Positions 44,096 to 53,638 are shown, counted from the stretch's first letter. The stretch is 64,000 nucleotides of DNA from Haloterrigena gelatinilytica (GCF_013342145.1 NZ_JABUQZ010000002.1:115539-179538); one strand, 5' to 3'. The notes: generated by a model not told the origin, from the letters alone. Made by a program: numbers and translations.

Positions 44096-46042
44096 ATGAC
44101 GGGAGACGGAGCCGAAGGCAGCCTTCGATCGGTTATCGGCGGATTCGGCGTCGGTCGCGTGTTCGACAGCCTCGAGCGATTCGGCGATTCCGAGCCGCCG
44201 GACGCGTGTTCGTGTCGCGTCGCCACGGCGGGCGAGACCCTCGTCCTCGACGCCGGCGACTGCGACGGCGACCTCGCGACCGCGCCCCCGTGTCGCCGAA
44301 CGGTCGTCGACGCGCTGACCGACCGCGACGCCCGCCGGATCGTCGTTCGGACGAACGGCCTCGAGTACCAGTACCGCGGCCGCGGCGTCGACCTGCTCGC
44401 CGCGGCGGGGCGGTTCGTCGACCGACTGGGGGACCGAGACGACGCGTTGCTCGCGACCGCACGGCGGGATCCGCTCGCGATCGCAGGCGAACGCGGGCGG
44501 CAAACCGGCGTCGTAGCCGACATCGTCCGCGAGTCGGCGCTCGTCGACGTCGCGCGAGAGGTCGAGAACTACGATGCAGTGCTGTCCCCAACGGTCGGAC
44601 TCACGATCGGCCACTACCGGATCGATCCGACGATCCCGGACGACACGCGGTTGCGAGACGTTCGGTCGCTCGAGACGGGCAGCGAGGTGCGAATCTACGA
44701 CCGACCCGGCGGCGTCACGGCGTACGCGCTCGACGTCGTCGATCTGACGCTCTCGGCGGCCGAACGGTCGCGTCTCCTCGAAGGCCACGAGGCCGTCGCC
44801 GAGGGAGCGGTCGGCGGCGAACGCGCGGCCCCGCGGGCGATCGAACACGTCACCGACGGACCGGCCGATTCGCTGGAGATGGACATTCTCACGAAGCATA
44901 CGAGCGGCTACGGAATTCTCGAGGACCTGTTCGCCGATCCGCGGCTCTCGGACGTGTACGTGACGTCGCCGGTGGCGCGAAATCCGCTCCGCGTCGTCGT
45001 CGACGGCGAGTCGATGGCGACGAACGTCTATCTGACGGCCGAGAGCGCACGCGCGCTCGCGTCCCGGGTGCGGCGGACGAGCGGCCGCGCGTTCTCGCGG
45101 GCGAATCCGACGGTCGACGCGACGGCGGTCCTCGAGAACGGCGCCGGCGTCCGCGTCGCCGGCGTCACCGATCCGGTCGCCGACGGCGTCGCCTTCGCGT
45201 TTCGGGAGCGAACGGACGATCGGTTCACGCTCCCAGAACTCGTCGCGAACGGGACGGTGCCGACGGCGCCGGCGGCGTTCCTCTCGATCGCCGTCGAACG
45301 AAACGCCGCCGGGCTGATCGCCGGCACCCGCGGCGCGGGGAAGACGACGCTGCTCGGGACCCTCCTGTACGAACTGCCCCCGGAGACCCGAACGGTCCTG
45401 CTCGAGGACACGCCCGAACTCCCGGTCGCCGCGCTCCAGTCGGTCGGGCGAAACGTGCAGGCGCTGCGAACCGGCAGCGAGGACGGACCGGAGATCACTC
45501 CGACGGAGGCGCTCAGAACCGCGCTTCGCCTCGGCGACGGCGCGCTCGTGGTCGGCGAGATCAGGGGCGAGGAGGCCCGCGTGCTCTACGAAGCGATGCG
45601 GGTCGGCGCGAACGCCAACGCGGTCCTTGGGACGATCCACGGCGACGGCGCCGGCGAGGTTTACGAACGCGTCGTCTCCGACCTCGGCGTCGCGTCCTCC
45701 TCGTTCGGCGCGACGGATCTGATCGCCACCGTCCAGTCCCGGCGCACGGCCGAGGGTCGACGGCGGCGGCTCGCCCGCATCGAGGAGGTCATCAGCGACG
45801 GCGACGACCACTGGTTCGAACCGCTGTACGAACTCGAAGACGGGGCGGCCGCGCCGACCGGCCGGATCGATCGCGGCGAGAGCCGACTCGTCGATCGGCT
45901 CGCCGGGCCGGACGAAACCTACGCCGACGTTCGCCGTGCACTCGAGACGCGAACGAACCAACTGGCGGCGCTCGCGGCGGACGGGCGGACGAGCCCGCAA
46001 GCGGTCGCCACGGCCTGCGCCGAGCGGCAGTACGACGGGTGA
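44096..46042 (+). CDS. type II/IV secretion system (pilus assembly) ATPase
   Basis: A 648-residue GspE/PilB-TadA-like ATPase that powers polymerisation of pilins. The central part EMDILTKHTSGYGILEDLFA and LSDVYVTSPVARNPLRVVVD starts the N-terminal beta domain common to archaeal PilB proteins. Walker A is AGTRGAGKTTLLG (about 411-420), the Asp box LEDTPELPV, Walker B ALVVGEIRGEEARVLYEAMR (about 483), and LGTIHGDGAGEVYERVV the His box. N-terminal 250 residues are less conserved. It is cytoplasmic, docking on the platform protein encoded next. Confidence 0.92.
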   Translation: MTGDGAEGSLRSVIGGFGVGRVFDSLERFGDSEPPDACSCRVATAGETLVLDAGDCDGDLATAPPCRRTVVDALTDRDARRIVVRTNGLEYQYRGRGVDLLAAAGRFVDRLGDRDDALLATARRDPLAIAGERGRQTGVVADIVRESALVDVAREVENYDAVLSPTVGLTIGHYRIDPTIPDDTRLRDVRSLETGSEVRIYDRPGGVTAYALDVVDLTLSAAERSRLLEGHEAVAEGAVGGERAAPRAIEHVTDGPADSLEMDILTKHTSGYGILEDLFADPRLSDVYVTSPVARNPLRVVVDGESMATNVYLTAESARALASRVRRTSGRAFSRANPTVDATAVLENGAGVRVAGVTDPVADGVAFAFRERTDDRFTLPELVANGTVPTAPAAFLSIAVERNAAGLIAGTRGAGKTTLLGTLLYELPPETRTVLLEDTPELPVAALQSVGRNVQALRTGSEDGPEITPTEALRTALRLGDGALVVGEIRGEEARVLYEAMRVGANANAVLGTIHGDGAGEVYERVVSDLGVASSSFGATDLIATVQSRRTAEGRRRRLARIEEVISDGDDHWFEPLYELEDGAAAPTGRIDRGESRLVDRLAGPDETYADVRRALETRTNQLAALAADGRTSPQAVATACAERQYDG

Positions 46043-46049
46043 TCGATCG

Positions 46050-47864
46050 ATGGGCCGCTCATCCGACTCCGCTACCGCGTCCGGTACCGGTGCGACCGAA
46101 ATCGGTGGCGGCACCGGGGGGACGGACGAACGCTCCGATACCGCGTCCGCCGGCTGGCGCGCGACGCTCGTTCGCTCGCTCGCCGCGCTCTATCCCGCCG
46201 CCGTCGAGCCGTCCGACGACCTCGAGGAAGCGCTCTCGTTCGTCGACTCGCCCTACGACGCCGAGACGGTCGTTCGGGCGGGATACGGGGCCGGACTGCT
46301 CGCGGCGATCCCGCCGCTTCTCCTGGTAGCACTCGGTGCACCGCTCCCGTTCGTGCTGTTTTTCGTCCTCGTGACGCCGATCGCGACGACCTACGCGGTG
46401 CGTTCGTTCCCGCGACTGCAGGCCGCGTTCCGGCGAACGGAAGCGCTCGGCGAGACGCCGAACCTCATCGGCCGCGCCGTCCTCCGCATGCAGATCCAGC
46501 CGTCACTCGAGAGCGCCGTCCGGTTCGCGGCCGACACCGGAACCGGTCCGCTCGCCGACGACCTCGCGGCGCACATCGACCGCTCGATCGGGACGCCGGA
46601 GACGGGGCTGCTCTCGTTTACCGAGGCGTGGGCCGATCGATTCCCGGCGCTTCGGCGCTCGGCGCATCTGCTCGCGGCGGCCCAGGACGCACCGGCGGGC
46701 GAACGCGAGCGGACGCTCGATCGCTCGCTCGCGGCCGTCCTCGACGGAACGCGCAGTCAGATGGCAGAATTTACGGCCTCGATTCGGACGCTGACGACCG
46801 GGCTGTTCGCGTTCGGGATCATGATCCCGCTGGCGCTGATCGCGCTCGTCCCGACCGTCCCGATGGTCGGCGTCTCGATCAACATCTGGGTCCTGATATT
46901 CCTCTACGACGTCGTGTTGCCTGCCTGTCTGGTCGTCGCGGGGCTGTACCTGCTCGTTCGCCGACCGGTCGCGTTTCCGCCGCCGACGATCGGGCGCGAT
47001 CATCCCGACGTTCCCGATCGACTGTGGCTTCGGGCGCTGTGGGGCGTCCTCGCCGGGATCGGCGTCTACGCGATCGTGGACGCGGTCGGCCCCGCGCACC
47101 TCGCGCCGATCGTCGCCGGCGGCTTCGCGGTCGGCGTCGCGCTGCTGGCCGTCTATAGCCCGATCCTCGCGGTCCGTCACTACGTTCGCGACGTCGAGGA
47201 TCACCTCACCGACGCCCTCTACATCGTCGGCCGGCAGGTCTCCGACGGCGAGTCAGTCGAGTCGGCCGTCGAACTCGCGGCGACCCGCGTCCCAGGGGAA
47301 ACCGGCGCCGTCTTCGAGAACGCCGCCGGACTGCAGCGACGCCTCCGAATCGGCGTCGAGTCGGCGTTCCTCGGTCCCCACGGCGCGCTCGAGGACGTTC
47401 CCAGTCCCCGCGCTCGAGGCACGGCCGCGCTGTTGGCGATCGCGTCGAAGGAGGGCAAGCCCGCCGGGCGCGCGGTCGTCTCGATGGCCGATCACTTAGA
47501 GGACCTCTCGGAGGTCGAAGCCGAGACGAAACGGAACCTCGCGAAGGTGACGGGGACGCTCGACGCCACGGCCGCGTACTTCGCGCCGATGGTCGCCGGC
47601 GTCACCGTCGGGATGGCTGCGATGATGGCGAGCCAGAACGTGTTCACCTCGAGCGAGGTCGACGCGGCCGCGTTCCCCGCCGAGCCTCTCGCGATCGTGA
47701 TCGGAATCTACCTTATCATGCTGTGTTTCATCCTGCTGCCGCTCTCGATCGCCCTGCGACACGGCGTCGATCGGGCGCTGATCGGCTACCACGTCGGCCG
47801 CGCGCTGACGACGTCGATGGTGCTGTACGCAGTTACCGTTGGGTGTATCGATTTCTTTCTTTGA
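46050..47864 (+). CDS. type II secretion system F-family platform protein (PilC/TadC-like)
   Basis: A 604-residue integral membrane protein with two T2SSF repeats. First: SLESAVRFAADTGTGPLADD and the helix pair TGLFAFGIMIPLALIALVPT, VGVSINIWVLIFLYDVVLPA. Second: LTDALYIVGRQVSDGESVES with ETKRNLAKVTGTLDATAAYF and final helices. This is the inner-membrane platform for archaeal type IV pilus assembly. It starts 7 bases after the ATPase stop (ATG 46050). Transcription ends in AT-rich origin DNA downstream. Confidence 0.9.
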   Translation: MGRSSDSATASGTGATEIGGGTGGTDERSDTASAGWRATLVRSLAALYPAAVEPSDDLEEALSFVDSPYDAETVVRAGYGAGLLAAIPPLLLVALGAPLPFVLFFVLVTPIATTYAVRSFPRLQAAFRRTEALGETPNLIGRAVLRMQIQPSLESAVRFAADTGTGPLADDLAAHIDRSIGTPETGLLSFTEAWADRFPALRRSAHLLAAAQDAPAGERERTLDRSLAAVLDGTRSQMAEFTASIRTLTTGLFAFGIMIPLALIALVPTVPMVGVSINIWVLIFLYDVVLPACLVVAGLYLLVRRPVAFPPPTIGRDHPDVPDRLWLRALWGVLAGIGVYAIVDAVGPAHLAPIVAGGFAVGVALLAVYSPILAVRHYVRDVEDHLTDALYIVGRQVSDGESVESAVELAATRVPGETGAVFENAAGLQRRLRIGVESAFLGPHGALEDVPSPRARGTAALLAIASKEGKPAGRAVVSMADHLEDLSEVEAETKRNLAKVTGTLDATAAYFAPMVAGVTVGMAAMMASQNVFTSSEVDAAAFPAEPLAIVIGIYLIMLCFILLPLSIALRHGVDRALIGYHVGRALTTSMVLYAVTVGCIDFFL

Positions 47865-47910
47865 GTTCTAAACTGGAAAAGGGAATCTGGTATGAAACGG
47901 GATATATAAA

Positions 47911-48219
47911 CCCACACCACCAGTTCCGCAGTAACCCTACTCGCTGACTCTCATACGCACCGTATTCGAACAGATCCCCACCCCACCAGTTCCGCTGTTA
48001 GCAACTCGAAGGAGACCCCTACCTACCACTGTTTCGTGTATCCCTCCCAGCCTCTAAGAGAGGTCTACTGACGGACTCCAAGCGGACCGAGAGATAGACT
48101 ATGGTTTACCCGACGAGTCACCTGATGAGTGTTACACCCCACTATTTCCACTAGTTAGCGTACATGATGAGAGTTAGCAGTCGTGCCTACCCCCTCACCC
48201 CCCACAATTTCCAGTTAAA
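47911..48219 (-). repeat. left set of origin-recognition boxes
   Basis: On the minus strand, copies read like ACTGGAAATTGTGGGGGGTG (48190-48219) and AGTGGAAATAGTGGGGTG (48133-48156); two copies at 47911-47934 and 47977-48000 carry GGAACTGGTGGKGTGG. A weaker copy is near 48022-48040. All point away from the right set, toward the platform protein gene. Confidence 0.8.
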
Positions 48220-48220
48220 C

Positions 48221-48350
48221 TAGCGGCGAAGGCCTCTTAAACTCTATCGTTATTTTATTTCGGAATATAAAAGAGATACCACTCTAGCTCTCCTACGGAC
48301 TAGCTCAAACGCTATTATAATAAATATTTGTATGGCAGAATTTTTCTACT
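48221..48350. other. AT-rich duplex-unwinding element
   Basis: About 130 bases far richer in A+T than the rest of the window (TTATTTTATTTCGGAATATAA, TATTATAATAAATATTTGTA, GAATTTTTCTAC), exactly between the inverted and direct origin boxes, as expected for the initial melting site. Confidence 0.75.
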
Positions 48351-48372
48351 AGGTGGTTCTCTTTCATGGCGC

Positions 48373-48777
48373 TTTACTGGAAACAGTGGGGTGGGGGTGT
48401 TCCGTCATGCCCGACGGAAGAATCCCTCGCAGTATGCTGGTTCAAATTCTTGCCGAGTATACTGGAAATGGTGGGGTCTGTCCTGTATATAAAGAACTAT
48501 CTACTGGAAATACTGGAAGCCAATGGTTCTTCTCTCTTGTGACCTGCTAACTGGGGTTACCGCGAATTACTGGAAACGACGGGGTGGGTCAGTCACTCGT
48601 GATCTGATGCCTTTACTGGAAATAGTGGGGAGGTTCCTCATTGAGAGTCGGTTCATCTGAGGATCATCCACGCGACTAACACGAAAATCTCCCAATAAAC
48701 TGGAAACGACGGGGTCGATATCAAATAGTGGAGATCATACTACCTGGTGGTTATACTGGAAATAGCGGAAACAGTGG
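48373..48777 (+). repeat. right set of origin-recognition boxes
   Basis: Direct copies with consensus TTTACTGGAAAYRRYGGGGTG: 48373-48400, 48459-48478, 48567-48590, 48612-48632, 48696-48716; degenerate copies at 48501-48519 and 48752-48777 lack the G-run. Spacing is irregular (about 45-110 bases). Confidence 0.85.
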
Positions 48778-48786
48778 TCGAAACAA

Positions 48787-48794
48787 TTATAATT
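48787..48794 (+). promoter_or_regulatory. TATA box of orc1/cdc6
   Basis: TTATAATT centred about 30 bases before the ATG at 48820, next to the last degenerate box, so initiator binding could control its own gene; the autoregulation is inferred from position only. Confidence 0.6.
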
Positions 48795-48819
48795 CTATCC
48801 TGAATAAGTTGAACACAAT

Positions 48820-50058
48820 ATGGCTCCTCGATTCCAGCCGGACGACACGTTGTACAAACGTCGGAATACACTCAAAGTCGAGTACGTTCCAGACGACATC
48901 GTCGGGCGGGATAATGAGATTGAGGAATACGAAGCGGCCCTACAGCCGATCATCAACGGTGAGTACCCCGACAACATCTTCATCTATGGTAAAACTGGCG
49001 TCGGAAAGACGGCTGTGACTAACTTCTTATTAAACGAGCTTCTTGAATCAGCGGAACAATTCGAAGTCGACCTCTCTGTCATCTCTCTCAACTGCGATGG
49101 TCTTAATACGAGTTACCAGGCCGCGATTAGTCTAGTGAACAATCTCCGAGAGCCTGAAGATCACATCGCCGAAACCGGCCATCCCCAATCCAAGGTCTAT
49201 CGTCTTCTCTGGGATGAACTCAATAAGCTCTCTGGGACCGTGATCATTATTCTCGACGAGATCGATCACATCACGGACGACACGTTCCTCTACCAGATTT
49301 CTCGTGCCGACAACAACGGATATATCGACAACATTCAGCTCGGCCTCATCGGGATCAGTAACGACTCGACGTTCCGGGAGCAGCTCGATGCGAAGGTTCA
49401 ATCGTCTCTGTGTGAAACCGAGATTTCGTTCCCGCCATACGGCACGGAAGAGCTCCAGAAGGTCCTCGAACAGCGGGCCGATATCGCATTTCACCAGAAC
49501 GCACTCGAAGAGGGAGTGATTGCGTTGTGTGCAGCCCTTGGTCGTCAGGACGGTGGCGACGCCCGACGAGCGATTACACTCCTTCGGAAGGCTGGCGATC
49601 TTGCACGCACCGAGAACGCGGATTCAGTGACGACTGACCACGTCGAACGCGCTCAGGAGAAACTCGAGGCACAGCAGAGCATGAACATCATGCGTGACCT
49701 CACCGAACACGAGCAACTCACACTCTATGCATTGACCACACTGGCAGCGGAGGATACTACACCAGCCCGGTCGCGGATTGTCTACCAGCGCTACAAAGAA
49801 CTCTGTGAGTTCCAGGGTCGTGATCCCCGTACTGCCCGCCGAATGCGCAGCTTCCTGTCCGATTTCGAGATCCTCAATCTAACGCTTTCGCACATGGAAC
49901 ACCGCGGTCAAAACGGTGGAACATACCGTGAGCATGAACTCAATCGCGACATCGCGACTGTCGTCGACGCGCTACAGACGATTATCAGCGAATTCGGTGC
50001 ACATCGGAGTCTCATCGAGTACCTTCCTGACTCTGGTAAAGAATTCACAGCGATTTAG
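48820..50058 (+). CDS. orc1: Orc1/Cdc6 replication initiator
   Basis: A 412-residue AAA+ initiator that recognises origin boxes and loads MCM. VPDDIVGRDNEIEEYEAALQ is the N-terminal signature, Walker A GKTGVGKT (57-64), Walker B VIIILDEIDH (about 141-150), sensor 1 GLIGISNDSTF, sensor 2 GGDARRAITLLRKAGDLART, and a C-terminal winged helix (EHEQLTLYALTTLAAED to GGTYREHELN). Its codon use is less GC-biased than surrounding genes. It lies directly beside the origin boxes. The start ATG at 48820 gives a normal length. Confidence 0.93.
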   Translation: MAPRFQPDDTLYKRRNTLKVEYVPDDIVGRDNEIEEYEAALQPIINGEYPDNIFIYGKTGVGKTAVTNFLLNELLESAEQFEVDLSVISLNCDGLNTSYQAAISLVNNLREPEDHIAETGHPQSKVYRLLWDELNKLSGTVIIILDEIDHITDDTFLYQISRADNNGYIDNIQLGLIGISNDSTFREQLDAKVQSSLCETEISFPPYGTEELQKVLEQRADIAFHQNALEEGVIALCAALGRQDGGDARRAITLLRKAGDLARTENADSVTTDHVERAQEKLEAQQSMNIMRDLTEHEQLTLYALTTLAAEDTTPARSRIVYQRYKELCEFQGRDPRTARRMRSFLSDFEILNLTLSHMEHRGQNGGTYREHELNRDIATVVDALQTIISEFGAHRSLIEYLPDSGKEFTAI

Positions 50059-50134
50059 CTAAAAGACGAAAATCGGTTACAAGACGGCGACGACAATAGC
50101 ATTCTCGAGACGGACGCTCGAGTCTAACACAGAC

Positions 50135-50257
50135 ATCCCAGCACTTCATGTGTTTTCCGAGCACACACTAGTGCTTCATGTGTTCCTATGAAGCACAACA
50201 GACACACCACCGTTTCATGTGTTCTGGCAAACGGACACACCATCGTTTCATCTGTTC
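50135..50257 (+). repeat. 21-bp origin-box-like repeats upstream of the helicase gene
   Basis: Two near-identical copies at 50204-50224 (ACACCACCGTTTCATGTGTT plus C) and 50237-50257 (two differences), and two diverged copies at 50165-50185 and about 50135-50155 sharing CTTCATGTGTT. Start-to-start spacing is 30-39 bases. The motif matches the 21-mer family at 6821-6841 in most positions. Confidence 0.65.
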
Positions 50258-50331
50258 TCAAACGGGTCTCACACTACACTCCAATCGAGTCGAACGAAAT
50301 CGGTTTACCCGCACCACCGTTACGACCGTCA

Positions 50332-52320
50332 GTGACCGACGAACGTGCTTCGGAAGCGACTGGTGGCGAGAGCCAGCGACCCGAGGATCCAGCGGCCGAC
50401 GGGGACAACGATCCCACCGGAGACGAGCAGGTGGACGAGCAGTTCACGCTCGCGGACTTCCACGACGCATCGCAGGAGGCCGGTCGACCCGTGCTCACCG
50501 CCGCGGCACTCTCCCGAGCGCTCGAGCTTCCCCAGGAACGGGCCCGTGACGCGCTCGAGACCCTCGCGGACCGGAACGAGGTCGAACGACTCTCCGTCGA
50601 GACGGATCCCGTCGTCTGGTATCCCAGCGAACTCGAGGATCTGACCGACCGGGAGCGAGTCGTCGTCTTCCCGAAGCGCCGCGAGATCATCGTCGATCGG
50701 CCGGACCAGTTCACCCGCGCACAGCTCGCCCAGTTCGCCCACCTCGCGGACGGGAACGGCGACCAGGGGTATCGCTACGTCGTCAGGCCCGAGGACATCT
50801 GGCAGGCGCCCCACGATTCCTGGGAGAACCTGGCCCGGACGATGCGCCAGGCCCTCGGCCAGCGCTCCGAGGAACTCGAGGAGTGGGTCCGCAGCCAGTG
50901 GGATCGGGCCCACCAGTTCCGGCTGGCGACCCACGAGGACGGCTACACCGTTCTCGAAGCCAAGAGCCCCGAGGTCATGGGGAACGTCGCCCGCCAGAAA
51001 CTCGACGAGGAACACGTCCACGCGCCGATTTCGGATACCGAGGACTGGGTCCGGGAGGGCTCGGAAGCCGCGATCAAGCGGATTCTCTACGAGGCGGGCT
51101 ACCCGGTGCAGGACCACCGCGAACTCGAGTCCGGCGAGGAACTTCCCATCGATCTCGGGGTTCGACTGCGGGACTACCAGCGGACCTGGGTCGATCGGTT
51201 CGCGGAGGCCGGCGAGGGCGTCTTCGTCGGCCCGCCGGGCAGCGGAAAGACGGTCGCCGCGATGGGGGCGATGGCCCACGTCGAGGGCGAAACCCTGATT
51301 CTGGTGCCGAGTCGCGATCTGGCCCGACAGTGGGCCGACGCGATACTCGAGTACACGTCGCTCGAACCGGAGCAGATCGGCCAGTACCACGGCGGGCGCA
51401 AGGAGGTCCGGCCGGTGACGATCGCGACCTACCAGATCGCGGGGATGGATCGGCACCGCTCGCTATTCGACGACCGCGAGTGGGGGCTGGTGATCTTCGA
51501 CGAGTGCCAGCACGTCCCGTCGGACGTCTACCGCCGGAGCACGCACCTCCAGTCCAAACACCGGCTCGGCCTCTCTGCCAGCCCGATCCGGGAGGACGAC
51601 CGCCAGCAGGAAATCTTCACCCTCGTGGGCCCGCCGATCGGCACCGACTGGGAGGCGCTGTTCGAGGCCGGCTTCGTCGCCGAACCGGAACTCGAGATCC
51701 GCTACGTCCCGTGGGGCGACGACGAGCAGGGCAACGCCTACGCCTCCGCGGACGGCCAGGAGAAGTACCGGATCGCCGCGAAGAACCGCGGGAAGGTCGA
51801 CGAGGTGCGATACCTGCTGTCGGCCCACCCCGACTCGAAGGCGCTGGTGTTCGTCGACTACCTCGAGCAGGGGAAAGATCTCGCGAACGCGCTGGACGTC
51901 CCCTTCCTCAGCGGCGAGACGCCCCACCACGAGCGCCGGCGGTTGCTCGACGAGTTCCGCCGGAACGAACGCGACCTCCTCATCGTTTCGCGGGTCGGCG
52001 ACGAGGGGATCGACCTCCCGACGGCCGATCTGGCGATCGTCGCCTCGGGGCTCGGCGGCTCGAGACGACAGGGAACCCAGCGCGCCGGGCGGACGATGCG
52101 TCCCGCCGGCGGCGCGCTCGTCTACGTGCTCGCGACGCGAGGGACCCGCGAGGAGGACTTCGCCCGCAAACAGCTCCAGCACCTCGGTCGCAAGGGGATG
52201 ACGATCCGCGAGCGGAGCGTCGAACGCGACGAGGGGTCCGCCGACGACGCCGATGAAAAGGACGGAAACGGCACAAGCGACACCGATGACGAGATCGACG
52301 GGAGCGTTGGCGACGAGTAG
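50332..52320 (+). CDS. XPB/Rad25-type superfamily 2 DNA helicase
   Basis: A 662-residue helicase. After a low-complexity acidic N-terminus and a wHTH-like segment (TLADFHDASQEAGRPVLTAA, ALSRALELPQERARDALETL), the helicase core has Walker A GPPGSGKT (300-307), DECQH in place of DEAH (390-394), LSASPIREDDRQQEI, and motif VI QGTQRAGRTMRP. XPB-type proteins act in transcription-coupled repair and promoter opening. Start GTG 50332 is chosen because upstream codons cover repeats typical of promoter DNA. It follows orc1 on the same strand. Confidence 0.9.
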   Translation: MTDERASEATGGESQRPEDPAADGDNDPTGDEQVDEQFTLADFHDASQEAGRPVLTAAALSRALELPQERARDALETLADRNEVERLSVETDPVVWYPSELEDLTDRERVVVFPKRREIIVDRPDQFTRAQLAQFAHLADGNGDQGYRYVVRPEDIWQAPHDSWENLARTMRQALGQRSEELEEWVRSQWDRAHQFRLATHEDGYTVLEAKSPEVMGNVARQKLDEEHVHAPISDTEDWVREGSEAAIKRILYEAGYPVQDHRELESGEELPIDLGVRLRDYQRTWVDRFAEAGEGVFVGPPGSGKTVAAMGAMAHVEGETLILVPSRDLARQWADAILEYTSLEPEQIGQYHGGRKEVRPVTIATYQIAGMDRHRSLFDDREWGLVIFDECQHVPSDVYRRSTHLQSKHRLGLSASPIREDDRQQEIFTLVGPPIGTDWEALFEAGFVAEPELEIRYVPWGDDEQGNAYASADGQEKYRIAAKNRGKVDEVRYLLSAHPDSKALVFVDYLEQGKDLANALDVPFLSGETPHHERRRLLDEFRRNERDLLIVSRVGDEGIDLPTADLAIVASGLGGSRRQGTQRAGRTMRPAGGALVYVLATRGTREEDFARKQLQHLGRKGMTIRERSVERDEGSADDADEKDGNGTSDTDDEIDGSVGDE

Positions 52321-52812
52321 CTACTCCTCGCGAGCCTCGAGGATCTCGTCGATCACGCCCTCGGTGTCCGCGGCCGCGAGCCGAAAGACGGCGTCGTAGA
52401 ACTCGCGACCGGTCAGATCGCGAACGTCGTGGTCCGTTCGCAGCTGTGCATCTACTAACGCGCGCGCGTCGTCCAGATCGGCGAGCGTCTCCGGGCGGAC
52501 GTACACCGTCTTCTTCTCGGTCGCGTCGAACGGGAACGCCGTCGGATCGTTATCGCCGGTATCGTCACCACCATCGGCATCGGTATCGGTATCGGTATCC
52601 CCGGTCTCGGCGCTCGAGTCCGACTCGGACCCGCTCGAGTCGCCGCCGGTCTCGGAGTCCTCAGAGTCGGATACGGACGCAGCGTCTTCGGCGGCCGGCG
52701 AATCGGTCTCCTCGCTCGAGGAGTCGGCAGCCGCCGATTCGGCGTCCGACTCCTCGTCGGGGTCGTCCTCGACGGCGTCGCTCAGTCCGGCGAAGCGGTT
52801 GTCATCGGGCAT
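52321..52812 (-). CDS. acidic ParA-partner protein
   Basis: A 163-residue protein whose start overlaps the parA stop (ATG 52812). N-terminal 100 residues are almost only Asp, Glu, Ser, Gly (disordered), followed by a conserved-looking C-terminal domain KTVYVRPETLADLDDARALV, DAQLRTDHDVRDLTGREFYD, AVFRLAAADTEGVIDEILEA. The tail after VYVRPE resembles a helical DNA-binding or dimerisation module in a position where ParB-type adaptors are encoded. No known ParB motif; call by context. Confidence 0.75.
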   Translation of the reverse strand: MPDDNRFAGLSDAVEDDPDEESDAESAAADSSSEETDSPAAEDAASVSDSEDSETGGDSSGSESDSSAETGDTDTDTDADGGDDTGDNDPTAFPFDATEKKTVYVRPETLADLDDARALVDAQLRTDHDVRDLTGREFYDAVFRLAAADTEGVIDEILEAREE

Positions 52813-53638
52813 CGGCGACACCTCCGCGCTCGACGATGGCGGCGAGTTCGTCCAAACGATCGAGCATGTCGTTGTCGGGGTCGTACTCGGCGAGCGGGAC
52901 GCCCTCGCGCCAGGCCCGCCGGAAGGCGATCCGCTCGCGCAGGCCGGGACCGGGCGAGTCCGGATCGTCGAAGTGCTCCGAGCGGGCGAACTGGGGGAGG
53001 AACTCGCCGAACTGGGACTCCTCTAAGTCGGTAATGATGCGCTTTTCCTCGTTGTCGCCGGCCAGCGAGTTGGGGACGATCGCCGTGATGTCGAGGTCGA
53101 TCTCCTTGCGGATCGGCCCGATCTGCTGGGTGTACATCCGCTCGAAGCCGCTGACGCTGGGCTCGCTCATCCGCAGCGGGACGATGACGTTCTGGGTGGA
53201 GATGAGCGAGGCGTCGGCCAGCGGCCCGAGGTTCGGCGGCGAGTCGACGACGACGTAGTCGTAGGTCTCGCCGAGCACCGGATCGACGATCTCGTTTCGG
53301 ATCCAGAGTTCGCCGAAGGTCGCGCTGCGGATGCTGTTCTCGACGCTGTCTAGATCCTCGTGGGCCGGCAGCACGTCGAACGAGCCCGCCGAGCGGATCA
53401 CGTCGCCGAGCGTCGTCTCGGTGCCGTCCTCCAGGACGTCCCCGATGTGGACGTCGCTCGTGTAAGCGTCGTGCAGGCCGACGCCTTCGGTGGCGTTGCC
53501 CTGCTGGTCCAAGTCCACGAGCAGGACGTCGTTGTCGCGGTTGGCGAGTCGTTCGGCGAGGTTGATCGCGAGGGTCGTCTTGCCGACGCCGCCCTTCTGT
53601 AGGGCGACGCTGACGGCGCGTGGGGTTTCAGTCGTCAT
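52802..53638 (-). CDS. parA: ParA-type chromosome/plasmid partition ATPase
   Basis: A 278-residue Walker ATPase of the ParA/MinD group: deviant Walker A KGGVGKTTLAINLAERLANR (15-34), DLDQQGNATEGVGL (A' region), VVVDSPPNLGPLADASLIST (Walker B) and VPLRMSEPSVSGFERMYTQQ. It separates replicated DNA by patterning on the nucleoid together with a partner and centromere. Start ATG 53638. It reads away from the repeat array at 53.69-54.54 kb, which is therefore in its upstream region, and overlaps the acidic partner gene. Confidence 0.9.
   Translation of the reverse strand: MTTETPRAVSVALQKGGVGKTTLAINLAERLANRDNDVLLVDLDQQGNATEGVGLHDAYTSDVHIGDVLEDGTETTLGDVIRSAGSFDVLPAHEDLDSVENSIRSATFGELWIRNEIVDPVLGETYDYVVVDSPPNLGPLADASLISTQNVIVPLRMSEPSVSGFERMYTQQIGPIRKEIDLDITAIVPNSLAGDNEEKRIITDLEESQFGEFLPQFARSEHFDDPDSPGPGLRERIAFRRAWREGVPLAEYDPDNDMLDRLDELAAIVERGGVADAR

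Larger units (their letters stand above)
47865..48819. other. replication origin (oriC-type) upstream of orc1/cdc6
   Basis: A 955-base region with origin-recognition boxes on both sides of an AT-rich stretch at about 48221-48350 (many A/T runs, e.g. TATTATAATAAATATTTG at 48313-48330). Left boxes are inverted (47911-47934, 47977-48000, 48133-48156, 48190-48219), right boxes direct (48373-48400, 48459-48478, 48567-48590, 48612-48632, 48696-48716, two degenerate). This inverted, G-run-bearing layout with an adjacent initiator is established for haloarchaeal origins. Confidence 0.88.
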
